A stretch of 5,373 bases of DNA, taken from the NCBI GenBank assembly GCA_964625745.1, contig CAZVCJ010000243.1, positions 1-5,373 of the forward strand, read 5' to 3'. Made by a program: the position numbers and the translations under genes. This document shows, in pieces, positions 1 to 5,373 of this stretch (within the stretch, counting starts at the first letter, position 1; each line of letters begins with the position of its first letter). Below the pieces are notes generated by a model. It was given only the letters and a program-made list of their open reading frames with translations, made no database searches and was not told the origin of the DNA. Origin of the DNA: CAZVCJ01 sp964625745 (GTDB taxonomy: Bacteria > Chloroflexota > Anaerolineae > VGOG01).

Positions 1-29
1 AGCCCGGTGCGGGAAAACCACACCGGGCT
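1..29 (+). other. Strong hairpin at the left edge of the window (terminator-like or intron-domain-V-like)
   Basis: Bases 1-9 (AGCCCGGTG) are perfectly complementary to bases 21-29 (CACCGGGCT), giving a 9-bp GC-rich stem. Two further G-C pairs (11-12 with 18-19) follow past a C-A mismatch, closing a GAAAA loop. No T run follows the stem, so it is not a textbook intrinsic terminator, although it could still end an upstream transcript or be a decayed element. The AGC base, the purine-rich loop and the overall size recall domain V of bacterial group II introns. However, the usual two-base bulge on the 3' side is missing, and the hairpin is 29 rather than about 34 bases long. It may extend beyond the window edge. 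The hairpin is seen directly; its role is not known. Confidence 0.55.
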
Positions 30-60
30 ATGTACGGAGACTGTTGGACAATTGGTAACT

Positions 61-65
61 GGAGG
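61..65 (+). promoter_or_regulatory. Ribosome binding site for the ABC exporter gene
   Basis: GGAGG lies 8 bases before the TTG codon at 74 and is the reason for accepting this rare start. The GTG at 70 is out of frame with the exporter. The first residues from the TTG start (MKSLKFVFKY) lead straight into the first membrane segment, as expected for this family. Confidence 0.7.
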
Positions 66-73
66 ATAGTGCG

Positions 74-1867
74 TTGAAGTCTCTCAAGTTTGTGTTCAAA
101 TATACTCACCAGTACGTTGGCCCGTTAGCGCTGACGGTGGTGAGTATGCTCTTGCTCGTGGGCGTGCAGTTGTTGGCCCCGTGGATTGTCAAGACGATGA
201 TCGCCACTGTGACCGATCCGACGGCGAGGCCAGAGGCGGCGGATGTTATCACTCGGTTGGCCCTGCTGGCGCTGGCTGTCTACGTAGGGCGCGCGGGCTT
301 GCAATTCATCAGAAGCTACATGGCTCACGTGGCAGGCTGGAGCGTGGTCGCGGACGTTCGGTCGGATGTGTATGAGCACTTGCAGCGTCTGTCGCTTCGT
401 TTCTACGAGGACAAGCAAACAGGCCAGTTGATGTCGCGAGCAGTCAATGATTCGGACTTGATCGAGCAGTTGATCGCCCATGCCATACCAGACTTGATGG
501 TGAATGCACTGACGCTGATCGGTGTTACCCTGGTGCTGATGAACATGAGCTGGCGGCTCACCTTATTGAGCATGATCCCGATTCCTTTGATCGTGTTGGC
601 CATGCGAGGCTTTGCCAGGTACGTGCGGCCAGCCTTTCGCCAGCGTCAGGCCGAGTTGGGTGAGCTCAACGCAGCCCTCAACGATAATCTCTCAGGGATC
701 CGTGAGATCAAGGCTTTCACGCGGGAGGAAGCCGAGGCCGCCCACATCTTCGATCACATCGTCAGGTATCGCGATTCGATGCTCCGCGCCTTGCGTCTGA
801 TGGCGACGTTCCACCCGGCGGTAGAATTCGCCTCGTCTCTGGGCACGATCGTGCTCATCTACTTCGGTGGACGGCTCATGCTAAACCAGGCCCTGTCCAT
901 TGAGGACCTGGTGGCCTTTTTCCTCTACCTGGAGATGCTCTACCAACCGGTACGCGCTCTGAGCGGGGTGTGGGAAAGTGTTCAGCAGGCGCTGGCAGGT
1001 GCGGAGCGCGTGAAAGAGCTGTTGGACGAACGGCCCGATGTGGTCGAGCGCCCTGATGCCATCGAGTTGACTGATAGAGCCAGGGGCGCGATTGCCTTGC
1101 GTGACGTGGGCTTTCGCTATGCGATGGGGGACAAAGTGCTGGAGCACGTTGATCTCGATATCGCACCGGGCGGCGTCGTGGCCCTGGTGGGACCGACGGG
1201 CGTGGGCAAGACGACGTTGGCCAACCTCATCCCACGATTTTACGACGTGTGCGAGGGTTCGATCAGGCTGGACGGACACGACATCCGCGACCTGACGCTC
1301 AAGAGCCTGCGCCAGCAGATCAGCATCGTGCTGCAGGACGTGTTCCTGTTTCACGGAACGGCGCGCGAAAACATCCTGTTTGGCCGTCCGGGGGCTACTG
1401 AAGAGGAAATGATCGCGGCGGCCCAAATCGCCAACGCGCACGAGTTCATCACCCAGTTGCCCAACGGCTACGACACGGTGCTCGGCGAGCGCGGCGTCAA
1501 GCTGTCTGGCGGGCAGAGGCAGCGCCTGGCCATCGCCCGTGCGGTGCTCAAGGATGCGCCCATCCTGATCCTGGACGAGGCGACCTCCTCGGTAGATACC
1601 GAGACGGAGTTGCTGATCCAACAAGCGCTGGAACGGCTGATGGAAGGCCGGACGGCCATCATCATCGCCCATCGTCTGTCCACCATCCGGGGTGCAGATG
1701 TCATCGTCGTCCTGGAAGGCAGCCGGATCGTCGAGATGGGAACGCACGAGGAGTTAATGGCCAGCGATGGGCTCTACAGACGCTTGAACGAGGTACAGAT
1801 CGAGGGCGAGCCGAGGTGGAGGGCGATCTGGGAACAGCGGCAGCGTATGGTGGTGGTAAGTGCTTAG
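74..1867 (+). CDS. Half-size ABC exporter, fused permease and ATPase (MsbA/ABCB-like)
   Basis: A 597-residue inner-membrane exporter subunit with an N-terminal permease domain and a C-terminal ATPase, the usual length and order for half-transporters that work as dimers. Hydrophobic segments lie near residues 14-39, 57-78, 137-157, 161-180, 250-270 and 277-297, consistent with six membrane helices. The ATPase domain shows a Walker A motif GPTGVGKT (373-380), Q-loop Gln421, signature LSGGQ (477-481), Walker B ILILDE (497-502) with the catalytic Glu502 intact, D-loop SSVD (505-508) and switch His533. All catalytic residues are present, so a homodimer with two working ATP sites is possible and no degenerate partner is required. 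The start is TTG at 74, preceded by GGAGG, and the stop is TAG. The substrate cannot be read from sequence: lipid, drug and peptide exporters share this architecture. lysC follows after 99 bases on the same strand, with no evident functional link. Confidence 0.93.
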   Translation: MKSLKFVFKYTHQYVGPLALTVVSMLLLVGVQLLAPWIVKTMIATVTDPTARPEAADVITRLALLALAVYVGRAGLQFIRSYMAHVAGWSVVADVRSDVYEHLQRLSLRFYEDKQTGQLMSRAVNDSDLIEQLIAHAIPDLMVNALTLIGVTLVLMNMSWRLTLLSMIPIPLIVLAMRGFARYVRPAFRQRQAELGELNAALNDNLSGIREIKAFTREEAEAAHIFDHIVRYRDSMLRALRLMATFHPAVEFASSLGTIVLIYFGGRLMLNQALSIEDLVAFFLYLEMLYQPVRALSGVWESVQQALAGAERVKELLDERPDVVERPDAIELTDRARGAIALRDVGFRYAMGDKVLEHVDLDIAPGGVVALVGPTGVGKTTLANLIPRFYDVCEGSIRLDGHDIRDLTLKSLRQQISIVLQDVFLFHGTARENILFGRPGATEEEMIAAAQIANAHEFITQLPNGYDTVLGERGVKLSGGQRQRLAIARAVLKDAPILILDEATSSVDTETELLIQQALERLMEGRTAIIIAHRLSTIRGADVIVVLEGSRIVEMGTHEELMASDGLYRRLNEVQIEGEPRWRAIWEQRQRMVVVSA

Positions 1868-1892
1868 GAGTCGCTCAAACCTGATCACCATT

Positions 1893-1915
1893 CCCAACGA
1901 GTTGGGGGCTCCAAC
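1893..1915 (+). promoter_or_regulatory. Two mutually exclusive small hairpins in the lysC leader
   Basis: The segment GTTGG (1901-1905) can pair either with the upstream CCCAAC (1893-1898) or with the downstream CCAAC (1911-1915), so only one hairpin can form at a time. This resembles the alternative pairing of attenuators in miniature. The stems are only 5-6 bp, the upstream one has a very tight loop, and no T run or leader peptide follows. The pairings are seen directly; a regulatory role is speculative. The rest of the 99-base gap (1868-1966) shows no convincing promoter or terminator. Confidence 0.2.
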
Positions 1916-1954
1916 ACCGTGACCCTACACAATCCCAAAGAGCCAGAAAGTTTT

Positions 1955-1960
1955 GGAGGT
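1955..1960 (+). promoter_or_regulatory. Ribosome binding site that sets the lysC start
   Basis: GGAGGT sits 6 bases before the ATG at 1967. The same frame stays open back to a GTG at 1919, but that codon has no comparable site and would add 16 residues not expected in aspartate kinases. The next in-frame ATG (1976) is 15 bases from this site, which is too far. Confidence 0.85.
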
Positions 1961-1966
1961 AAGCTT

Positions 1967-3448
1967 ATGATAGTAATGAAATTCGGTGGCACTTCTCTGG
2001 GCGATGGGGAGGCCATCAACAGGGCAGTGGATATCGTCTGTCAAACTCTGAAGGACAAGGGACTGGTCGTGGTGGTGGTCTCAGCCATGAGCGGAGTAAC
2101 CGACACTCTGCTCGCTGCGGCCACCTCCGCGGCTCAAGGGGATGCTGAGACCTTCCGTCGGGCGCGATGGCGCCTCACGGATCGCCATCGCCTGGCCATA
2201 ACCGAGGTGCTCAGCTACGAAGAAACTCGGGGGCAGTTGATGGAGGAGATTGAGGCCCTTCTGTCCGATTTCGAGAGCCTCTGTCGCAGCATTCACATCA
2301 TGGGGGAGCTCACGGCCCGAGGCTCCGATGCCGTGGCATCCCTGGGCGAGAGGCTGATGGCTCGCATCCTGGCTGCCGCCCTGAGAGACAGAGGGGAGAG
2401 GGCCACGGCGGTAGAGGCGACCGAGGCCATCGTCACCAATGGCAAACACGGCGCGGCTGTACCCCTCATGGACGAGACGAGGGAGGCAGCCCAGGCCCGG
2501 CTCATGCCCCTCCTGGCCGAAGGGGTGACACCGATCGTGACGGGTTTCATCGCCGCTACCAAAGATGGGGTGACCACCACCCTGGGGCGGGGCGGGGGCG
2601 ACTATACAGCGGCTATCCTGGCTGCTTCCCTGGATAGCGACGAGGTCTGGATCTGGACCGACGTGGACGGAGTGATGACCGCCGACCCGCGGGTGGTGCC
2701 GCAGGCCCGCACCCTGCCCGAGATCTCCTACGCCGAGGCGGCGGAGCTCTCTTACTTCGGGGCCAAAGTGCTCCACCCCAAGACCATTCTGCCTGCGGTG
2801 GAGCGAGGCATCCCCCTGCGTATCCTCAATACCTTTAACCCCCCCTCTTTCCCCCCCGCATGCGGGGGGGAAGAAAGGGGGGGTGGCACCTTGGTCGTCG
2901 CGGAGGCTGAGCCTGGCGAGTTCGCGGTGAAGGGAATCACTTCCATCAAGGGCCTGAGCCTCGTCACCGTGGAAGGAAGAGGGATGCTGGGGGTGCCGGG
3001 CATCGCCGCCAGGGTCTTCACCGCCGTGGCCCAGGAGGGCATCAGCGTGCTGATGATCTCCCAATCCTCGTCGGAGCAGAGCATCTGCTTCATTATCCGG
3101 CAGGAGACCGTGGACCGTGCTCTGAAGGCTCTGGAGGCGGCCTTCGAGACGGAGCTGGCTCGTCGCAACGTGGACCGCATCTGGGCTCAGGACAAGGTGG
3201 CAATCGTAGCCGTAGTGGGGGCAGGGATGAAGGGGACGCCGGGGATAGCGGGCAAGGTTTTTGGTGCCTTGGGAAAGCGCGGCGTCAACGTCATCTCCAT
3301 CGCCCAGGGTTCCTCGGAGTACAACATCTCTTTCGTGGTGGACGAGGAGGACATGGAGAACACGGTGCGATACATTCACCAGGAATTCGGGTTGGGGCGG
3401 CGCCCTGAGGCCGCTTCGCTTACAGTCGAAGGGAGGTCCGGATGTTAA
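1967..3448 (+). CDS. lysC: Aspartate kinase, monofunctional, ThrA-like layout with two ACT domains
   Basis: Phosphorylates L-aspartate to 4-aspartyl phosphate, the first and usually feedback-controlled step toward lysine/diaminopimelate, threonine and methionine. The protein has 493 residues. The catalytic domain (about 1-290) shows KFGGTS at 5-10, VVSAMSGVTD near 37-46, GERL at 127-130, GRGGGDYTAA at 207-216, WTDVDGV at 230-236 and FGAKVLHPKTI at 264-274. Two ACT domains follow, about 331-378 with QSSSEQS and 411-462 with QGSSEYN; these are the lysine/threonine-binding type, so end-product inhibition is likely, although the effector cannot be told. There is no homoserine dehydrogenase domain. 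Two oddities stand out. Gly211 replaces the Ser found in E. coli LysC and ThrA (GRGGSD, GRNGSD). The loop NTFNP...GTLV carries a palindrome-encoded stretch (about 293-306) where ThrA has three residues. The last 7 bases overlap proC, implying translational coupling. Confidence 0.95.
   Translation: MIVMKFGGTSLGDGEAINRAVDIVCQTLKDKGLVVVVVSAMSGVTDTLLAAATSAAQGDAETFRRARWRLTDRHRLAITEVLSYEETRGQLMEEIEALLSDFESLCRSIHIMGELTARGSDAVASLGERLMARILAAALRDRGERATAVEATEAIVTNGKHGAAVPLMDETREAAQARLMPLLAEGVTPIVTGFIAATKDGVTTTLGRGGGDYTAAILAASLDSDEVWIWTDVDGVMTADPRVVPQARTLPEISYAEAAELSYFGAKVLHPKTILPAVERGIPLRILNTFNPPSFPPACGGEERGGGTLVVAEAEPGEFAVKGITSIKGLSLVTVEGRGMLGVPGIAARVFTAVAQEGISVLMISQSSSEQSICFIIRQETVDRALKALEAAFETELARRNVDRIWAQDKVAIVAVVGAGMKGTPGIAGKVFGALGKRGVNVISIAQGSSEYNISFVVDEEDMENTVRYIHQEFGLGRRPEAASLTVEGRSGC
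2838..2884. repeat. In-frame C/G-run palindromic element inside lysC
   Basis: An imperfect inverted repeat centred between 2860 and 2861. The inner 20 bases (2851-2870) are a perfect palindrome: a C7 run, the centre GCATGC, then a G7 run. Outside it, a second C7 run (2839-2845) faces a second G7 run (2877-2883), extended by an A-T pair (2838/2884). The inner and outer runs are joined by TCTTT (2846-2850) on the left and AAGAAA (2871-2876) on the right, which pair only partly and differ by one base. It encodes PSFPPACGGEERGG (residues 293-306), unlike anything at this site in E. coli ThrA, where NP-QAP-GTL spans the loop. The composition and symmetry differ sharply from the flanking coding sequence, which suggests insertion of a small palindromic repeat, comparable in principle to Rickettsia palindromic elements found within genes. 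Whether other copies exist cannot be seen from this window. Confidence 0.8.
3431..3436 (+). promoter_or_regulatory. Ribosome binding site for proC, within the lysC 3' end
   Basis: GGGAGG lies 5 bases before the proC ATG at 3442 and inside the last codons of lysC. It supports the overlapping start and coupled translation of the two genes. Confidence 0.8.
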
Positions 3449-4338
3449 ACAGTACCACTTTGGCCTTCATCGGCAGTGGCACCATGGCCGAGGCGATGAT
3501 CAAAGGTATCTTGAACAATGGCCTGACAGATCCTTATCGAATCATCGCCAGCGGCCCCCGCCCCGAGCGAGGCCGGGAGTTGGAAGAGCGCTACGGCGTC
3601 AGGAGCACCACCGACAACAAGGAGGCAGCGCAGGCAGGCGATATCGTCGTCCTGTCCATCAAACCGCAAGTGCTACCCTTCGTGCTGGACGATCTGCGCA
3701 GCCTCATCCACCCCTACCAACTCGTCTTCTCCATTGTGGCCGGAGCGGGCACTGAAACCATCGCACGGGGATTGCGGCATGGGGCCATCGTGCGGGTCAT
3801 GCCCAACACCCCTGCCCAGGTGGGCGAAGGAATGAGCGTGTGGACAAGCACCCCGCAGGTGACGGAGGAACAACGCACCCAGGCCAGGGTCATCCTCCAG
3901 GCTCTGGGCAAAGAGATCTACGTCGAGGACGAGGACGCCCTGGACATGGCTACTGCTTTGAGCGGTACCGGGCCCACCTACGTGTTCCTGGTGATGGAGG
4001 CACTGGTCGAGGCTGGCGTCCACCTGGGTTTCTCCAGGCGGGTGGCCAGGAAGCTGGTCATCCAAACGGTGCTGGGCTCAGTGCTCTTTGCCAGGGAGTC
4101 AGGGAGACATTTGGCCGAGTTGCGCAACATGGTCACTTCGCCGGGGGGCACCAGCGCGGAGGCCATCTACCAGTTGGAGAAGGGCGGATTGCGGACCATA
4201 ATCTCCAAGGCAGTGTGGGCCGCTTATCAGAAGTCTAGATTGCTGGGAGAGATGAGCTCCAAGCAAGGGCTCAGGAGCACCTCCCCACTAGAAAGCCCCG
4301 GAATTCCGACCGAAGGGTTGGAGGAGCAGGGAGAATAG
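3442..4338 (+). CDS. proC: Pyrroline-5-carboxylate reductase
   Basis: Reduces 1-pyrroline-5-carboxylate to L-proline with NAD(P)H, the final step of proline synthesis, in the cytoplasm. The 298-residue protein opens with a Rossmann dinucleotide fold (LAFIGSGTMAEAMIKGIL, residues 7-24). Family landmarks follow: VVLSIKPQ (69-76), SIVAGAGTETI (97-107) and VRVMPNTPAQVGEGMS (117-132). The C-terminal dimerisation and active-site region runs from ALSGTGPTYVFLVMEAL (172-188) through NMVTSPGGTSAEAI (229-242) to the usual family end near AAYQKSRLLG (260-269). About 29 further residues, polar and low in complexity (Ser, Pro, Glu, Gly), extend past the normal end and make the protein longer than the common 265-275. 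The start overlaps the lysC stop by 7 bases (ATGTTAA), and asd begins 15 bases downstream, so this is the middle gene of an operon. The assignment is firm; the tail has no recognised function. Confidence 0.95.
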   Translation: MLNSTTLAFIGSGTMAEAMIKGILNNGLTDPYRIIASGPRPERGRELEERYGVRSTTDNKEAAQAGDIVVLSIKPQVLPFVLDDLRSLIHPYQLVFSIVAGAGTETIARGLRHGAIVRVMPNTPAQVGEGMSVWTSTPQVTEEQRTQARVILQALGKEIYVEDEDALDMATALSGTGPTYVFLVMEALVEAGVHLGFSRRVARKLVIQTVLGSVLFARESGRHLAELRNMVTSPGGTSAEAIYQLEKGGLRTIISKAVWAAYQKSRLLGEMSSKQGLRSTSPLESPGIPTEGLEEQGE

Positions 4339-4340
4339 CA

Positions 4341-4346
4341 AGGAGG
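4341..4346 (+). promoter_or_regulatory. Ribosome binding site for asd
   Basis: AGGAGG lies 7 bases before the ATG at 4354 and directly after the proC stop codon. It fixes the asd start and supports read-through of one transcript from proC into asd. Confidence 0.8.
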
Positions 4347-4353
4347 AAGAACT

Positions 4354-5373
4354 ATGGACAAGATAAAAGTTGGTGTTTTGGGAGCTACGGGCATGGTGGG
4401 GCAGCGGTTCGTGCAATTGTTGGCCCATCACCCCTGGTTTGAGATTGCCGCACTGGCTGCCTCGGAGCGTTCGGCAAGGAAGGCCTACGGCGAGGCCTGC
4501 CATTGGGTTATCTCGGGCGACATGCCCGCCGTCATAAAAGAGATGGTCGTGCAGGAATCCACGCCTGATCTCGCCTGCCGGCTGGTGTTCTCCGCCCTCC
4601 CGGCTAAGGTGGCGGGGCCTATCGAGGAGGAGTTCGCCGCGGCCGGTTACGCCGTTTCCAGCAACGCCCGCAACCACCGCCTCGATCCAGACGTACCCCT
4701 GTTGGTGCCTGAGGTCAACCCCGATCACCTGGCCCTCATTGAGACTCAGCGACGAAAACGCGGTTGGAAGGGCTTCATCGTCACCAACCCCAATTGCTGC
4801 GCGGCTCCACTGGCGCTGGCTCTGAAACCGCTCTGGGATCGCTTTGGCATCACAGCTCTCAGCGTGGTGACCATGCAGGCTCTCTCCGGCGCTGGCTATC
4901 CCGGCGTCCCCTCTCTGGACATCCTGGATAACGTCATCCCCTACATCGCCGGCGAGGAGGGGAAGGTGGAGAGCGAGCCGCTCAAGCTCCTGGGGCGATT
5001 GGAGGGGGAGGCCATCAAGGAAGCGACGATGATCATCAGCGCTCAGTGTCACCGCGTGGCCACGCGAGAGGGACACCTGGAAGCCATCTCGCTGAAGCTG
5101 GGACAAGAGGCAAGCCGCGAAGACGTGGTGGAAGCGCTGCGTGATTTTAGAGGGACTCTCCAGGATTTGGGGCTCCCCAGCGCGCCGGAGCGCCCCATCG
5201 TGGTGCGGGAGGAGAACGATCGGCCTCAGCCCCGCCTCGACCGCGACGAGGGCGAGGGGATGAGCGTGGTGGTCGGGCGGGTGCGGGAATGTCCGGTGCT
5301 GGGCTACAAGTTCGTCCTCCTGGGACACAACACCATCCGGGGGGCGGCCGGGGCCGCCATCCTCAACGCCGAG
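4354..5373 (+). CDS. asd: Aspartate-semialdehyde dehydrogenase, archaeal/fungal-like subfamily (3' end missing)
   Basis: Reduces 4-aspartyl phosphate, the LysC product, to aspartate semialdehyde with NADPH and release of phosphate. The 340 codons run open to the window edge. The N-terminal Rossmann motif is VGVLGATGMVGQRFVQLL (6-23). The catalytic Cys is Cys148 in TNPNCCAAP (144-152), and the likely catalytic His is His241 in TREGH (237-241). The substrate-site segment ALSGAGYPG (176-184) and the C-terminal NTIRGAAGAAILNAE (326-340) are also present. This last motif normally lies close to the end of the protein, so probably only some 10-20 residues are missing. The motif pattern and length (about 350) fit the archaeal/fungal-like subfamily rather than the longer E. 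coli type. A second Cys (149) follows the catalytic one where many relatives have Ser. It completes a lysC-proC-asd operon; dap or hom genes may follow outside the window. Confidence 0.95.
   Translation, partial: MDKIKVGVLGATGMVGQRFVQLLAHHPWFEIAALAASERSARKAYGEACHWVISGDMPAVIKEMVVQESTPDLACRLVFSALPAKVAGPIEEEFAAAGYAVSSNARNHRLDPDVPLLVPEVNPDHLALIETQRRKRGWKGFIVTNPNCCAAPLALALKPLWDRFGITALSVVTMQALSGAGYPGVPSLDILDNVIPYIAGEEGKVESEPLKLLGRLEGEAIKEATMIISAQCHRVATREGHLEAISLKLGQEASREDVVEALRDFRGTLQDLGLPSAPERPIVVREENDRPQPRLDRDEGEGMSVVVGRVRECPVLGYKFVLLGHNTIRGAAGAAILNAE

Noticed and set aside
44..70. TTGGACA (44-50) with GATAGT (65-70) as a promoter for the exporter
   Set aside because: The -10 box would overlap the ribosome site and place the transcript start within the coding region, leaving no leader.
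881..1747. Antisense open frame (288 codons) opposite the ABC exporter
   Set aside because: It is a shadow of the conserved ATPase domain, with no domain or start signal of its own.
1902..1933. TTGGGG with CACAAT as a lysC promoter
   Set aside because: Both boxes are weak and the spacing is not right for both together. Such matches are expected by chance.
1919..1966. GTG at 1919 as the lysC start, adding 16 residues
   Set aside because: It has no good ribosome site, and the added residues are not expected. GGAGGT at 1955-1960 clearly serves the ATG at 1967.
2584..2599. G-rich stretch as a quadruplex or repeat
   Set aside because: It has only three GGG tracts and is explained by codons for the conserved LGRGGGD motif of aspartate kinase.
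2081..3379. Long antisense open frame (432 codons) opposite lysC
   Set aside because: Its composition (rich in His, Arg, Gly) is typical of a reverse-strand shadow of a GC-rich gene, and it matches no family. The palindrome makes part of it resemble the sense product.
4288..5328. Long antisense open frame (346 codons) opposite asd
   Set aside because: It mirrors the asd codons on the other strand, encodes no recognisable domain, and has no ribosome site supporting its start. The + strand frame has complete ASADH motifs.

Overview
This GC-rich bacterial window carries four genes, all on the + strand and closely spaced: a half-size ABC exporter, a monofunctional aspartate kinase (lysC-type), pyrroline-5-carboxylate reductase (proC), and aspartate-semialdehyde dehydrogenase (asd, cut by the right edge). 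No rRNA, tRNA, CRISPR array or transposase gene was seen. The organism cannot be fixed from sequence alone. The aspartate kinase has the long ThrA-like layout without a homoserine dehydrogenase domain, the ASADH is of the archaeal/fungal-like subfamily, and a C/G-run palindrome sits inside a gene. Together these fit a Chloroflexota (Anaerolineae-like) genome, but that is inference at low to moderate confidence.

Layout. Bases 1-73 are a short leader with a perfect 9-bp-stem hairpin at the very left edge and a GGAGG ribosome site for the TTG-started exporter gene (74-1867). A gap of 99 bases (1868-1966) holds two mutually exclusive small hairpins and the strong GGAGGT site that sets the aspartate kinase start at 1967. 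lysC (1967-3448) overlaps proC (3442-4338) by 7 bases in an ATGTTAA junction, and asd begins 15 bases after proC. These three form a clear operon. The exporter could be co-transcribed or separate.

How the genes work together. LysC phosphorylates aspartate and Asd reduces aspartyl phosphate to aspartate semialdehyde, the branch point for lysine/diaminopimelate, threonine, methionine and isoleucine. ProC, placed between these consecutive enzymes, makes the last step of proline synthesis. The exporter has no obvious link to amino-acid synthesis.

The most unusual element is a roughly 47-bp imperfect palindrome (2838-2884), made of four 7-base C or G runs around a GCATGC centre. It lies in frame inside lysC, at the loop joining the catalytic domain to the ACT regulatory domains. 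It has no stop codon in any of the six frames and looks like a mobile or repetitive palindromic element tolerated within a protein. Secondary points are a Ser-to-Gly change in the kinase GRGGSD motif, a 30-residue hydrophilic tail on ProC, and an edge hairpin that loosely resembles group II intron domain V.
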